A stretch of 64,000 bases of DNA from Sinisalibacter aestuarii (GCF_027923545.1 NZ_BROH01000009.1:1-64000); one strand, 5' to 3'; shown: positions 42,901 through 53,233, counted from the stretch's first letter. Numbers and translations: made by a program. Notes: generated by a model not told the origin, from the sequence alone.

Positions 42901-44937
42901 GCCATTGCCGTCATCCACCGTGTAGGTGATCTCGGTCGTGCCGTTGAAGTTCTCGTCCGGCGTGAAGGTGATCGTGCCATCCGGGTTGATCACCACATCG
43001 CCATCCGGGCTGGTCGCCTCGGTCACCGTCAGCGGATCGCCATCCGGGTCGGTGTCGTTGCCGAGCACGTCGATGGTGACCGCCGTGTCTTCGTCGGTGG
43101 TCGCGGTGTCGTCTTCGGCATTGGGGCCGGAATTCGGCGGCAGGATGATCTGTTCGATCTCGGTGAAGGTCATCTCGCCGGTCACGTTGCCGCTGTCGTC
43201 GAGGAACTGGACAATGCCCGAGGTCGAGTTGCCGTCGGGGTCGGTGGTCTGGTCGACGATGCGCAGCGGGCCCGAGCCCGATAGGTCGAGCACATCGTAA
43301 TCGTCGCCCTCGCTGCCGCCATCCACCGCGTCGCCGGCAGTACCGCCGATGAAGGTGTCGCGGTCGGCGCCGCCATGCATCGTGTCGGCCCCGTCGCCGC
43401 CGGTGATGGTATCGTCGCCGCCCTCGCCGAAGATCAGGTCGTCACCCTCGCCGCCGAGCAGCGTGTCATCGCCCGGCTCGCCACTGCCGCCCGTGCCGGT
43501 CGTGTCGAAGGTGATATCGGAGACCCAGATCGCCTGGTCGGTATTGGCGCCGTTGTCATAGTCGATCTCGATCCGGGCAACCGGCCCGGCAATCGCAACC
43601 TCGACCGAGCCGATCGCGTCTTCCGGCCCCTGATAGCCATTGTCGGGGCTGGTGCCGGTGACGGTGTTGCCGCTGACATTCTGCACCCCGGTGGGCGTCA
43701 GCACCACGGCCACCGCGTTACCCTCGGCGTCGTAGGCGCGGATCGTCACCCGGTCGATATGGTTGTCGTGGTAATTGCCGACATCGACATCGTTGAGCCG
43801 GAAGGCCACGTTCTGGACCTCGTCGCCATAGGCGTCATCGGTCGAGGAGAAGGAAAGCGTGGTGGTCGAGGTATTGTCCCAGCCGCCCTCGCCGCCCAGG
43901 CCATGGAGCATGAGGCTGGAATCGGCATCGAACCCCTCGCCCGGCTCGACATAGGTCTGATCGTTCGAGATCGTCGCCGTTGCGCAGTAATCCTGCGCCA
44001 CGAAGCCGATATTCACGTTGATGCCGCCAGCGTCGTAATCCGTCGAACTGCCGAGCTTGGTGCCATCGGAGGCCACGTTATCCCAGACCAGCGTCTTCGC
44101 CTCGCCGGGGGCGCCGGCGCCGTAGGGGCCGTCGCTGTCGCCATAGATCACATCGTCGCCCGCGCCGCCTTCGACGTAATCGTTGCCCGCACCGGCATAG
44201 ACCTCGTCATCGGCCGCGCCGGCATAAACCTGGTCGTCGCCCGCGCCGGCGACGATGATATCGTCGTTCGGGCCTTCGCCCGGCAGCAACTCGTCGTTGT
44301 TATCGACCATGTCGCCATCGGGATCGCCGGTATAGGCCAGGTCGATCAGGTCATCGCCGGCGGTGCCTTCCACGATCCCGTCGCCCTCAGGCGCGGGCAC
44401 ACAGTTGAAGCCCATATCGGTGATCGAGATATGGCCCGATTCCCCGGCGCTCGACCCGTTATCGTGAATCACCACCAGCTTCACGATCGGCTCCGAGACG
44501 GTGACGGTCACGCCCTCTTCGCACAGCTCCCGGCCGCCTTCGATGGTGTTGCCAGTGACCTGCTGCCCCGATTGCAGGGAGGTGAATTCGACATCCACCA
44601 GATTCCCGTCGGCATCGTAGGCGAGCACCGTCACCTTGTCGTCCCAGCCCCAGCCCTGGTCAACATCCTTGAGCTGGAAGTTGAGGTCGGTGACGGCCTG
44701 GTCGAATTCGACCACGGTCTGCGTCGGCTTGGAAACATCGTCCGATTTCAGCAGGCCGCCGGAAAGCGTGAAGCTGTCGCCGCTGGCGCTTGTCGGGGTC
44801 GAGACGGTCACCCCGACCGTGCCGCTGCCCGCCGACGAGGTCAGCGTGGCCGAACCGTCTGCGCCGGTGAGAGTCCAGTCGAGAAGGTAGTCGCCGCTCG
44901 GCGTGTAACCGGCCGGATAACTGGTATGATAGGTCAT
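39994..44937 (-). CDS. Giant RTX / Tandem-95 / Hint extracellular protein
   Basis: The 1647-residue acidic protein is built in modules. A beta-sandwich (1-190) is followed by RTX repeats (200-275). A second related beta-sandwich (285-470) shares DVD...D.VT..AYDA.GN.V with the first. Then come RTX (480-540), a pre-Hint-like linker ending FTEIEQIILP (about 590-600), four Ig/cadherin-like Tandem-95 domains of about 92 residues (600-970), a long RTX array (975-1430), and a Hint domain from about 1454 (CFTPGTMIATPKGE, VSPNHRVL). No Sec signal; type I export is likely. The start at 44937 follows AAGGGAACG. It could be an adhesin or surface-layer/biofilm protein; that is inference. Confidence 0.9.
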   Translation of the reverse strand: MTYHTSYPAGYTPSGDYLLDWTLTGADGSATLTSSAGSGTVGVTVSTPTSASGDSFTLSGGLLKSDDVSKPTQTVVEFDQAVTDLNFQLKDVDQGWGWDDKVTVLAYDADGNLVDVEFTSLQSGQQVTGNTIEGGRELCEEGVTVTVSEPIVKLVVIHDNGSSAGESGHISITDMGFNCVPAPEGDGIVEGTAGDDLIDLAYTGDPDGDMVDNNDELLPGEGPNDDIIVAGAGDDQVYAGAADDEVYAGAGNDYVEGGAGDDVIYGDSDGPYGAGAPGEAKTLVWDNVASDGTKLGSSTDYDAGGINVNIGFVAQDYCATATISNDQTYVEPGEGFDADSSLMLHGLGGEGGWDNTSTTTLSFSSTDDAYGDEVQNVAFRLNDVDVGNYHDNHIDRVTIRAYDAEGNAVAVVLTPTGVQNVSGNTVTGTSPDNGYQGPEDAIGSVEVAIAGPVARIEIDYDNGANTDQAIWVSDITFDTTGTGGSGEPGDDTLLGGEGDDLIFGEGGDDTITGGDGADTMHGGADRDTFIGGTAGDAVDGGSEGDDYDVLDLSGSGPLRIVDQTTDPDGNSTSGIVQFLDDSGNVTGEMTFTEIEQIILPPNSGPNAEDDTATTDEDTAVTIDVLGNDTDPDGDPLTVTEATSPDGDVVINPDGTITFTPDENFNGTTEITYTVDDGNGGTDTATVTVEVTPVNDAPVAEDDTATTDEDTAVTIDVLGNDTDPDGDPLTVTEATSPDGDVVINPDGTITFTPDENFNGTTEITYTVDDGNGGTDTATVTVEVTPVNDDPDAVDDTASTDENTTVTVDLLGNDSDVDGDTLEIVDISDPANGTIVDNGDGTVDYIPDPGFSGTDSFTYTVSDGNGGTDTATVTVNVNNVNDAPVAEDDTASTHLDTAVTIAVLDNDSDPDGDPLIVTEATSPDGDVAINPDGTITFTPAAGFDGEAVVNYTISDGNGGTDSATVTILVNDGIVEGTAGDDLIDYGYAGDPEGDMVDHNDEFLPGEGPNDDIIEAYEGDDTVYAGLGDDEVDAGEGDDTVYGEEGNDTIIGGDGSDTVYGGDGDDYIDTSGSNPMTDYGFPPILPQDTDMFDDRDYVEGGDGNDTIITGDDQDVILGGAGDDTIDGGLDDDTIDGGEGDDYIIGGHGSDTIEGGDGDDEIWGGLGPDTDPLNIVDALDPRPDNGIDVIHGGAGNDVIYGQDDDDVLYGDAGDDYIDGGIDNDTIYGGDGLDTLIGGQGDDLIYGGDGADTIDGGEGDDVIYAGQGKDVVHGGAGDDYIDGETGEDILYGDEGDDTIIGTTGADQLYGGDGDDTITGGNNDDYIEGGDGDDVIDAGADNDEVYGGAGDDEIAGGTGDDTIDGGAGNDVIDGGEGNDTLSGGDDRDLFVNVNYGDYVDGNEGGDDWDTLDLTGSAPSNGSLKVTFTTPNEENGYVTYFDKDGNDLGTLDFYNIEKVIPCFTPGTMIATPKGERRVEELEPGDRVITRDNGIQEIKWVGHKPITFKELAAADHLKPVLIKAGALGNGLPERDMMVSPNHRVLVANDRTTLYFDEREVLAAAKHLVDNQGIQVVEPLGVTYVHFMFERHEVVLSDGAWTESFQPGDYSLKGIGNAQRQELFELFPELETAEGLEDYASARRVLKKHEARMLVK
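42647..43101 (-). repeat. Near-perfect 276-bp tandem duplication in the giant gene
   Basis: Bases 42647-42825 and 42923-43101 are identical over 179 bp at an offset of exactly 276 bp, one 92-residue Tandem-95 unit. The flanking parts of the unit differ at a few bases. Two more diverged units lie next to it (about 42030-42600). This points to a recent in-frame duplication or ongoing gene conversion. Confidence 0.9.
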
Positions 44938-44938
44938 G

Positions 44939-45130
44939 TCACTCGTTCCCTTGCTCAAGCCCGGCGCGGACGGGTGTCTGGACAACCGCAGCACAGGTCA
45001 GATTGGCGACGCCGGCAAACACCTGCCGGAAATCGAAGATGTCATAAGAATCTGCACGAAGAAGAGTGAGGCCGAATGCGCCCGAGATGGTGCGCCCGCA
45101 CATCCGGTCAAGTTCGGTAAAGGACAACAT
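44939..45130 (-). CDS. Possible small ORF upstream of the giant RTX gene
   Basis: A 63-codon frame (MLSFTELDRMCGRTISGAFG ...) ends one base before the giant gene's start codon region. AGGGGA lies about 10 bases before its ATG. A GTG further upstream at 45205 would lengthen it to 88 residues. Third-position GC is lower than in neighbouring genes and I recognise no family. It may be a short coupled leader gene or chance. Confidence 0.3.
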   Translation of the reverse strand: MLSFTELDRMCGRTISGAFGLTLLRADSYDIFDFRQVFAGVANLTCAAVVQTPVRAGLEQGNE

Positions 45131-45873
45131 GCCTTCGATTCCCCTCGCAATACGCTCGTCCAAATTCCAGGTTTCGGGCAATGCTGCCGCCACGGGAGCC
45201 CGCACCCGACACCTGAATCATGCGCCTTCGAGGAGATGAACAGCCCAATGCGGGGCTACGAGCATGGATCGGCGGGCCCCCCCGGCCCCGCTTTTCCGAC
45301 GCTCCGTGCGCCGCCAACCGCATACGCGCCAAGGCGACACACGCATCTCCCCACGGCAATCCGTGGGTCGCGTGCGGCCGCCCCCGTGGCCTCAGACATT
45401 ACCCCCCAGTTGGGCAGGGTCAAAATACGCCCGGGCCGCGGGCAACAAAAGCGAATTCTCGCCGAAACGGGTGCAGGACCACGTCCAAATGGTTAAGATG
45501 ACGGGATTTTCGGGCTGAGCGCGGCGGCGGATGACGCCGGGTTTGTTTCCGTTTGAGAGACGATTTCAACCGTCAGGCGCAGCCGCGCGCGCGGTTCACC
45601 GGCGACAATCCACAATTCGGGCGGGTTATCCACAGAGCGGCGCGCGAAATCGCGCCCGTTTCTGTTTCCGTAGCGAAAACATTCTCGCCACGATGACCGG
45701 TAAAGCGGATCGGCAGAATTTGTCAAAAATTTGTCGAAACCCGGGGCAGAATTGTGTTCGTCGCCCCGGCCTAATCGTCATGGAACGCCCGGATCGGTGC
45801 GATTTTGCGAACGTCACGCCCCGGCGCGCGGTCGAATCATTGCCGCTGCTGAGTGCCCTCCGGCCCGGTCGGG
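45131..45873. other. Long intergenic region upstream of the giant RTX gene
   Basis: About 740 bp with no convincing gene, more AT-rich on the right side. It should hold the promoter of the giant gene (minus strand) and the 3' end of the BASS transporter gene. Visible details are one consensus DnaA box (TTATCCACA, 45626-45634) with a near-match 19 bp away, and a perfect-period 11-bp direct repeat AATTTGTCAAA/AATTTGTCGAA at 45717-45738. Confidence 0.5.
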
Positions 45874-46860
45874 TCAGCCAGCGCCACGGTCATCCGCCGG
45901 CACCGATTCCGGTGCCCGGGCCCGCGCCGCCATCCGCCCGCGCAGCACCCCCGCCGCGCTGAACTGGATCACATAGGCGATCATGACCGGCAGCAGAAAG
46001 CTCGCCCCGAAGGTCGGCAGCGAGAAGGAGGCGAGGATCAGCGCCAGGGTGATATAGCGCGTCACCATATGCCAGTAGATCGCCCGCCCTTCGCCACTCG
46101 CCGGGGTCAGCCATGTGGCGAGCGCGATGGCCACCGCATAGAAGGCGAGCGTGGCCAGCGCGGCCGTGGCGAAGGTCGCGGCAGGCACGGCAAAGATGAG
46201 CTGCGAGGTCTCTAGCCCGAACAGGTAGAAGACGATCCCGGCGATCACCGCCTGGCTGATCCTGCTCTGATGGCGCTCGATGCGGGCGACGAGGCCCGGC
46301 GCGTCCGATTTCAGCCATTGCGACAGGATGAAGGGCAACACGATCAGGATCATGAAGGGCGCAAAGGGCGGAATACGGATACCGCTTCCGGCGCCGACCC
46401 CGCCCAGATCGGGCGGCGGAAAATACGGGCCGAGCCAGCCCGGCAAGGCCGCAAAAACGAGCGTGACCGGCAGCACCATCGCGAGGTTCACCACCGAGAG
46501 CAGAAAGCCCAGCCGCACATCCGCGCCAGAGGATTTGATCCAGTGCATCACCATGCCCCCGCCCGGCAGCATGGCCAGCAGCAGAAGCGCGGCGGCAAGG
46601 CCGAGATCGCCGGTGAGCCAGCCGATCCCGAGTGCCGCGAGCGGCAGGGCCGCGAAGTTCAGCACGAGGTTGAGCGCGATGGGCTTCAGCTCATGCGCGG
46701 CAAAGGTCAGATCGGAGCGGCCGAACCGGAACAGCGAGGGCGTCACCAGGAACACCCCCGCCACGATGCAGATCGCGGGCGAGAACGGGAAGCCCCCGGT
46801 CAGCCGGCCCGTGGCGAGGCCGAGCGCCATGGCGGCGAGGACAATGACAATCTGGCGCAT
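45874..46860 (-). CDS. BASS-family (bile acid:sodium symporter-like) transporter
   Basis: The 328-residue membrane protein has about nine or ten hydrophobic helices. The arrangement resembles the BASS/ACR3 superfamily, with MLPGGGMVMHWIKSSGADVRLGFLLSVVNLAMVLPVTLVF matching the region that holds the sodium-site and crossover helices. The substrate is unknown; arsenite, organic acids and sterol-like anions all occur in the superfamily. It lies 92 bp downstream of mfd on the same strand. Confidence 0.75.
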   Translation of the reverse strand: MRQIVIVLAAMALGLATGRLTGGFPFSPAICIVAGVFLVTPSLFRFGRSDLTFAAHELKPIALNLVLNFAALPLAALGIGWLTGDLGLAAALLLLAMLPGGGMVMHWIKSSGADVRLGFLLSVVNLAMVLPVTLVFAALPGWLGPYFPPPDLGGVGAGSGIRIPPFAPFMILIVLPFILSQWLKSDAPGLVARIERHQSRISQAVIAGIVFYLFGLETSQLIFAVPAATFATAALATLAFYAVAIALATWLTPASGEGRAIYWHMVTRYITLALILASFSLPTFGASFLLPVMIAYVIQFSAAGVLRGRMAARARAPESVPADDRGAG

Positions 46861-46952
46861 GGCGAGGCTCCTCGGGATGACCCGACCGAGATAGGCGCGG
46901 CGGCGCCGAACGCAACCAGTGACATTCAGTTTTCAGAATATTTATGCGCGAC

Positions 46953-49900
46953 TCAGGCTTTGCGCTTCACCGTGCCCGCCTTCTCGGCGAGGTCGCGGGC
47001 AATGGCAAAGGCGCCCTTGATCTTGTCGCTGTCCTTCGCCCAGTCGCGGCGGATGACGATCTTGTTGTCCTTGACCTTGGCCAGCCCGTTCTGGGCCTGC
47101 AGGTATTCGACCAGACCCGAGGGGCTGGCGAATTTGTCGTTGTGAAACTGGATCGTCGCCCCTTTCGGCCCACCGTCGAGCCGGGCGATGCCGGCGCGCT
47201 TGCACATCGCCTTGATGCGCACGATCAGCAGGAGCGTGTTGACCTCTTTGGGCAGCTTGCCGAACCGGTCGATCAGTTCGGCGGCAAAGCCTTCCAGCTC
47301 CACCTTGGTGCTGAGACCCGACAAGCGCCGGTAGAGCCCCAGCCGCACGTCCAGATCGGGCACGTAATCGGCGGGGATCAGCACCGGCACGCCCAGATTG
47401 ATCTGCGGCGCCCAGGTCTCGTCGGCCTCGGTCAGCCCTTCCAGCTCGCCCGCGCGGATCTTGGCAATCGCCTCTTCCAGCATCTGCTGGTAAAGCTCGT
47501 AGCCCACCTCGCGCATCTGGCCCGATTGCTCCTCGCCGATCAGGTTGCCCGCGCCGCGAATATCGAGATCCTGGCTCGCCAGCATGAAGCCCGCGCCAAG
47601 GCTGTCGAGGCTGCCCAGCACCTTCAGCCGCTTCTCGGCATTCGGCGTCAGCGGCACGCGCGGCTTGGTGGTGAGATAGGCATAGGCGCGCGTCTTCGAG
47701 CGGCCCACCCGGCCCCGGATCTGGTAAAGCTGGGCCAGCCCGAACATATCCGCGCGCCAGACCACCATCGTGTTGGCGGTGGGAATATCGAGGCCGCTTT
47801 CCACAATCGTGGTGGCGAGCAGCACGTCGAACTTGCCGTCATAGAAAGCGTTCATCCGCCGGTCGAGCTCGCCCGCCGCCATCTGGCCATGGGCGACCAC
47901 ATAGCTCACCTCCGGCACATGGGTTTGCAGGAAATCCTCGATCTCGGGCAAGTCCTTGATCCGCGGCACCACGAAGAACGATTGGCCGCCCCGGTAATGC
48001 TCGCGCAGCAGCGCCTCACGGATGGTGACCGTATCGAACTCGCTCACATAGGTGCGGATCGACAGCCGGTCGATCGGCGGCGTGCCGATCACCGACAGAT
48101 CGCGCACCCCCGACAGGCTCATCTGCAGCGTGCGCGGGATCGGCGTGGCGGTGAGGGTGAGCACGTGAATATCGCTGCGCAGCTCCTTCAGCCGCTCCTT
48201 GTGGCCGACGCCGAAGCGCTGCTCCTCGTCGATCACCAACAGCCCGAGATTTTTGAACCGGATCGCCTTGGCCAGCAGCGCATGGGTGCCGACGACGATA
48301 TCCATCGTGCCATCGGCAATGCCCTTGCGGGTGCGCTCGGCCTCCTTCTGGCCGACGAAGCGCGAAAGCTGGCCCACGCTGATCGGAAAGCCCCGGAACC
48401 GCTCGGCAAAGCTCTTGTAATGCTGGCGCGCGAGCAGCGTGGTGGGGGCGATCACCGCCACCTGCATCCCCGCCATCGCCGCCACGAAGGCGGCGCGCAT
48501 CGCCACCTCGGTCTTGCCGAAGCCCACATCGCCGCAAACCAGCCGGTCCATCGGCTGGCCGGCGGCGATATCCTCGATCACGTCCGAGATCGCGGAAAGC
48601 TGGTCTTCCGTCTCCTGATAGGGGAAGCGGGCGGCGAATTCTTCCCAGGCGTGGTGCGGCGCTTCCAGCACCGGCGCCTTGCGCAGCGCCCGTTCGGCGG
48701 CGAGGCGGATCAGCTTGTCGGCCACCTCCTTGATGCGCTGCTTGAGCCGGGCTTTCTTGGCCTGCCAGGCACCGCCGCCCAGCTTGTCGAGCAGCCCCTC
48801 GTCATGGCCGAACTTGCTGAGAAGCTCGATATTTTCCACCGGCAGGTAAAGCCGGTCGCCGCCGGCATATTCGAGCGCGATGCATTCATGCGGCGCACCG
48901 GCGGCGGTGATCGTCTCAAGCCCGGTATAGCGCCCGACGCCATGGTCGACATGCACCACCAGATCGCCCGGGCTGAGCGCATTGGTCTCGGTCAGGAAAT
49001 TCTCGGCCCGCCTGCGCTTTTTCGGCGCGCGGATCAGCCGGTCGCCCAGCACGTCCTGTTCGGAGATCACGGTGAGGCCCTTCGCCTCGAAGCCGTGCTC
49101 CAGCGGCCAGACGGCGAGGAAAACCCCGCCATGGCTCTCGGGCACATCGCGGAAATCGGCGATCTCGGCGGTGGCGGTCAGCCCCTCATCGGCCAGAAGC
49201 CCCTTGAGCCGCTCGCGCGCGCCCTCGGAATAAGACGCGACCACCACCGCGCCCTGCTCCCGCTTTGCCCGAATGTGATCGGAAAGCGCACTGAAAAGGT
49301 TTATCTTTTCCTGCTGCCGCTCGGGTGAGAAATTGCGCCCGATCCGCCCGCCGCCATCCAGCACGCCCGGGCCGGTGGGCTGCGGCAGGGCGCCGAAGCC
49401 GATCACCCGCACGCCGGCCGTGGCCGCGCTCCAGGCCGCATCGTCAAGGTAGAGCAGCCCCGGCGGGCACGGCTTGTAGACCGAATCCATCCGGTTTCTG
49501 GCGTTCATCGCCTCGCGCCGCGTCTCGTACTGGTCGGCGATCCCGTCCCAGCGGCTGATCCGGGCGGGGGTGAGCTGATCGTCCAGCATCACGCTGGCGC
49601 CGGGCAGATAGTCGAACAAGGTTTCCAGCCGCTCGTGGAAGAACGGCAGCCAGTGCTCGGCGCCCTGATGCTTGCGCCCCGCGCTCACCGCCTCGTAAAG
49701 CGGATCGTCCGAGGTGCCGGCGCCGAACTCGATCCGGTAATTCTGCCTGAACCGGGTGATCGCGGCCTCGTCGAGGATCACTTCCGAGACCGGCGCAAGC
49801 TCCACCACCGACAGGTTCTCGGTGGTGCGCTGGGTGGCCGGGTCGAAGCGGCGCGCGCCGTCGAGCACGTCGCCGAACAGATCGAGCCGCACCGGCCCGG

Positions 49901-50411
49901 CCTCGCCCGGCGGATAGATGTCGATGATCCCGCCGCGCACGGCAAAATCGCCGGGCTCGGTCACCGTGGGCGCCTGCGAAAAGCCCATCCGCACGAGAAA
50001 CGCGCGCAGCGCGTCCACGTCCAGCCGGTGATCGACACGGGCGGTAAAGCTCGCCTCGCGCAGCACCTCGCGGGCGGGCACGCGCTGGGTGGCGGCGTTG
50101 AGCGTGGTGAGCAGGATCACCCGGCTGGTCGGCAGCCCATGCGCCAGCGCCGCCAGCGTCGCCATCCGGTTGGCCGACACATCGGCATTGGGCGAGACCC
50201 GGTCATAGGGCAGGCAATCCCAGCCCGGAAAGGTCATCCGCGCCACATCGGGCGCGAAGAAATCGAGCGCGGCTTCCATCGCCGCCAGCCGGCGCGCATC
50301 GCGGGCGACATGCACCACCGGGCCGCCGGACTTTTCCAGCTCGCGGACCAGCAGGGCCGCGTCGAAGCCCTCGGGGGCCCCGGAAAGGGTGATGGCACGG
50401 ATGTCGTTCAT
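46953..50411 (-). CDS. mfd: Transcription-repair coupling factor
   Basis: Mfd removes RNA polymerase stalled at lesions and recruits UvrA. The 1152-residue protein has the UvrB-like N-terminal part (to about residue 330) and the CarD-like RNA-polymerase-interacting domain near 480 ([21 protein letters not shown]). The SF2 translocase follows, with Walker [14 protein letters not shown] near 630, DEEQ near 728 and [13 protein letters not shown]. The [15 protein letters not shown] motif VI and the C-terminal TRCF domain complete it. Full length, no defects seen. Confidence 0.96.
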   Translation of the reverse strand: MNDIRAITLSGAPEGFDAALLVRELEKSGGPVVHVARDARRLAAMEAALDFFAPDVARMTFPGWDCLPYDRVSPNADVSANRMATLAALAHGLPTSRVILLTTLNAATQRVPAREVLREASFTARVDHRLDVDALRAFLVRMGFSQAPTVTEPGDFAVRGGIIDIYPPGEAGPVRLDLFGDVLDGARRFDPATQRTTENLSVVELAPVSEVILDEAAITRFRQNYRIEFGAGTSDDPLYEAVSAGRKHQGAEHWLPFFHERLETLFDYLPGASVMLDDQLTPARISRWDGIADQYETRREAMNARNRMDSVYKPCPPGLLYLDDAAWSAATAGVRVIGFGALPQPTGPGVLDGGGRIGRNFSPERQQEKINLFSALSDHIRAKREQGAVVVASYSEGARERLKGLLADEGLTATAEIADFRDVPESHGGVFLAVWPLEHGFEAKGLTVISEQDVLGDRLIRAPKKRRRAENFLTETNALSPGDLVVHVDHGVGRYTGLETITAAGAPHECIALEYAGGDRLYLPVENIELLSKFGHDEGLLDKLGGGAWQAKKARLKQRIKEVADKLIRLAAERALRKAPVLEAPHHAWEEFAARFPYQETEDQLSAISDVIEDIAAGQPMDRLVCGDVGFGKTEVAMRAAFVAAMAGMQVAVIAPTTLLARQHYKSFAERFRGFPISVGQLSRFVGQKEAERTRKGIADGTMDIVVGTHALLAKAIRFKNLGLLVIDEEQRFGVGHKERLKELRSDIHVLTLTATPIPRTLQMSLSGVRDLSVIGTPPIDRLSIRTYVSEFDTVTIREALLREHYRGGQSFFVVPRIKDLPEIEDFLQTHVPEVSYVVAHGQMAAGELDRRMNAFYDGKFDVLLATTIVESGLDIPTANTMVVWRADMFGLAQLYQIRGRVGRSKTRAYAYLTTKPRVPLTPNAEKRLKVLGSLDSLGAGFMLASQDLDIRGAGNLIGEEQSGQMREVGYELYQQMLEEAIAKIRAGELEGLTEADETWAPQINLGVPVLIPADYVPDLDVRLGLYRRLSGLSTKVELEGFAAELIDRFGKLPKEVNTLLLIVRIKAMCKRAGIARLDGGPKGATIQFHNDKFASPSGLVEYLQAQNGLAKVKDNKIVIRRDWAKDSDKIKGAFAIARDLAEKAGTVKRKA

Positions 50412-50468
50412 GGCGCTGGCCTACCCCCGGGCGGGCGCGGGATCAACCGGCGATCTGCGCCCGGCGGC

Positions 50469-50996
50469 TCAGCTCCCGATCGCGCCGATGCTCATGTTCT
50501 GATACATGCCCCAGAGCGCGGTCACGAAGATCGAGAGCATCCCCACCACCTGGGTCTGGATCCGGTGGCGCATCATCCGCCGCCGCAGCCCGTCGCCGGT
50601 CAGCCCGCCGTCGCGGATGATCCGTGCCGTGTTGAGCGAGAGAGCGCCCACCAGCGTCATCGGCGCGGCCAGCAGAAACACCGCCTGGGCGAATTCGATC
50701 CCGTACCAGAAGCCGAGCATGGCAAGCGAGGTGAGCAGCCCCGAGACCAGCCCGAGCAGCCACAGGCCCGACACGCCGGCGATATAGAGCAGCCGGTTGC
50801 AGTTGATCCGCACCATGTCTTCAAGGTCCACCTGCGCCTCGCCGCCATGGCGCCCGGCGCGCTGGATCATGTCCCATGGCACGCCCAGCACCCAGTGCGA
50901 GGTGGTCGACCACAGAACGGCCAGGGCGATCCAATACCACAGGTTGGAAAAGGATCGCATGTCGATGAGTTCGAAAATGGCGGAATACCAGTCCAA
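50469..50996 (-). CDS. Multi-pass membrane protein of unknown function
   Basis: The 175-residue protein has about four membrane segments (near residues 17-40, 67-95, 97-118, 148-168) and an amphipathic start MDWYSAIFELIDMRSFSNLW. I recall similar Rhodobacteraceae proteins labelled 'component of SufBCD complex', but there is no suf gene here and I cannot confirm that label. It lies 57 bp upstream of mfd on the same strand and diverges from hemB. Confidence 0.75.
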   Translation of the reverse strand: MDWYSAIFELIDMRSFSNLWYWIALAVLWSTTSHWVLGVPWDMIQRAGRHGGEAQVDLEDMVRINCNRLLYIAGVSGLWLLGLVSGLLTSLAMLGFWYGIEFAQAVFLLAAPMTLVGALSLNTARIIRDGGLTGDGLRRRMMRHRIQTQVVGMLSIFVTALWGMYQNMSIGAIGS

Positions 50997-51069
50997 CAGC
51001 CTGCCCGTTCATCACAGAAATTCGTCCCGCGTTTCATAGCCGCCGCCGTCCGCGAGCGCCAGCCCTTGA

Positions 51070-52116
<1,047 letters not shown>

Positions 52117-52213
52117 GGGCCTGAGGCGAACGAAACTGGCCCGCTCGCTGCGGCACGCCTGCCATAGCGCCTGGAGCCATACCTCCCGGCGTGCGATCTG
52201 CTAAACTGTTCGC

Positions 52214-52702
52214 ATGACGGCACCCGATCCTTATAATTTTCGCAAAGTGGCGCGGGACGATCTCGATATGCTCATGCGGTGGCAATCGACGCCGCATGTC
52301 CGTGAATGGTGGGAGTCGGATGAGCCATACGATGACGCGGCCCTGGCTGATCCGCGGGTGGCGCGCTGGATCGTTTCATATGCCGAACGCCCCTTCGCCT
52401 TCATGCAGGATTACACCGTTCATGGGTGGGAAGATCACCATTTTGCCCATCTTCCCAAAGGCGCGCGCGGCATTGATCAATATATCGGCGAGCCCGAGAT
52501 GGTCGGTGCCGGGCATGGACCGGCCTTTATCGCGATGAGAATGCGGGCGCTTTTCGACGAGGGCGCACCTGTGATCGCCACCGATCCGCATCCAGACAAT
52601 GCACGCGCGATCGCCGTCTATAAGAGGCTGGGTTTCGAACCGTCCGGGCCGCCCCGAAAAACCCGATGGGGTTTGATCCTGCCCATGTTGGCGGCGGCCT
52701 GA
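52214..52702 (+). CDS. GNAT acetyltransferase, AAC(6')-like (Acetyltransf_8)
   Basis: The 162-residue protein resembles aminoglycoside 6'-N-acetyltransferase-type GNATs. It has the WQSTPHVREWWESDEPYDD N-terminal block, GIDQYIGEPEMVGAGHGPAFI and the C-terminal DPHPDNARAIAVYKRLGFE acetyl-CoA motif. Similar chromosomal genes in environmental bacteria often act on other amines or siderophores, so a resistance role is not implied. It is monocistronic, with a strong terminator after it. Confidence 0.85.
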   Translation: MTAPDPYNFRKVARDDLDMLMRWQSTPHVREWWESDEPYDDAALADPRVARWIVSYAERPFAFMQDYTVHGWEDHHFAHLPKGARGIDQYIGEPEMVGAGHGPAFIAMRMRALFDEGAPVIATDPHPDNARAIAVYKRLGFEPSGPPRKTRWGLILPMLAAA

Positions 52703-52756
52703 GCGCGCCCACGGCAAGGATCGCTTCGCCCGGCAGAGCACCCATCCGAAACGACA

Positions 52757-52790
52757 GCGCCCCCGCAGAAAGCTGCGGGGGCGCTTTTCT
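52757..52790 (+). terminator. Rho-independent terminator after the GNAT gene
   Basis: GCGCCCCCGCAG-AAAG-CTGCGGGGGCGC is a perfect 12-bp stem followed by TTTTCTT on the plus strand, 54 bp past the GNAT stop. Confidence 0.9.
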
Positions 52791-52807
52791 TCGTATGGAA
52801 CGCGGCC

Positions 52808-53233
52808 TCAGGCTGCCTGCGCCGCCGCGCCGCCTTTGCGGGTATCGAGCGCATAGGCCCCCGCGCCCATGGCGGTCACCATCAACAGCCCGCCGGCAAT
52901 CGACAGGTTCTTCATGAACATGATGATCTGCATCTGCGCCATCATCCCCTCGGCGGCCCCAGCCGGCACGAGGTGATAAAGTACGCCCGCCACGATGGAG
53001 AAGCCTGCCAGCAGCAGCGCCGCGATCCGCGCCTGATAGCCGATGGCAAGCGCCAGCCCGCCCAGCACTTCGACAAGGATGGTCGGCCAGATCAGCACGC
53101 CCGGCAGCCCGCCGGAGGCGATGTAGGCGGCATTGCCGGAAATGTCGCCAAGCTTCTGAAGCCCCGAAACGATGAAGATCAGGGCAAGGAGGATGCGCGC
53201 CACGGGGGCGAGCAGCGAAAGGGAATTGGTCAT
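52808..53233 (-). CDS. DoxX family membrane protein
   Basis: The 141-residue inner-membrane protein has four hydrophobic helices. It carries the DoxX signature near the N-terminus (VARILLALIFIVSGLQKL) and ILVEVLGGLALAIGYQARIAALLLAGFS. DoxX proteins are small quinone-linked or redox-stress membrane proteins. The ATG at 53233 is used because the longer frame upstream is not membrane-like. Confidence 0.88.
   Translation of the reverse strand: MTNSLSLLAPVARILLALIFIVSGLQKLGDISGNAAYIASGGLPGVLIWPTILVEVLGGLALAIGYQARIAALLLAGFSIVAGVLYHLVPAGAAEGMMAQMQIIMFMKNLSIAGGLLMVTAMGAGAYALDTRKGGAAAQAA

Noticed and set aside
40018-43284. A 1088-codon plus-strand frame opposite the giant RTX gene
   Set aside because: It is the antisense of the RTX and Tandem-95 repeats. 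The minus-strand protein has clear domains and the antisense has none.
45626-45634. A replication origin at the DnaA box
   Set aside because: There is only one consensus box and one near-match, no cluster, and no dnaA, parAB, hemE or repABC genes nearby.
45874-46318. Frame in ORFs overlapping the BASS transporter (45890-46318) as a separate gene
   Set aside because: It is an out-of-frame Arg/Ala-rich shadow; the membrane protein frame continues without break to 45874.
52214-52702. Acquired aminoglycoside resistance gene
   Set aside because: It has AAC(6')-like features but sits among core genes with host-like composition and no mobile element; a housekeeping GNAT is more likely.
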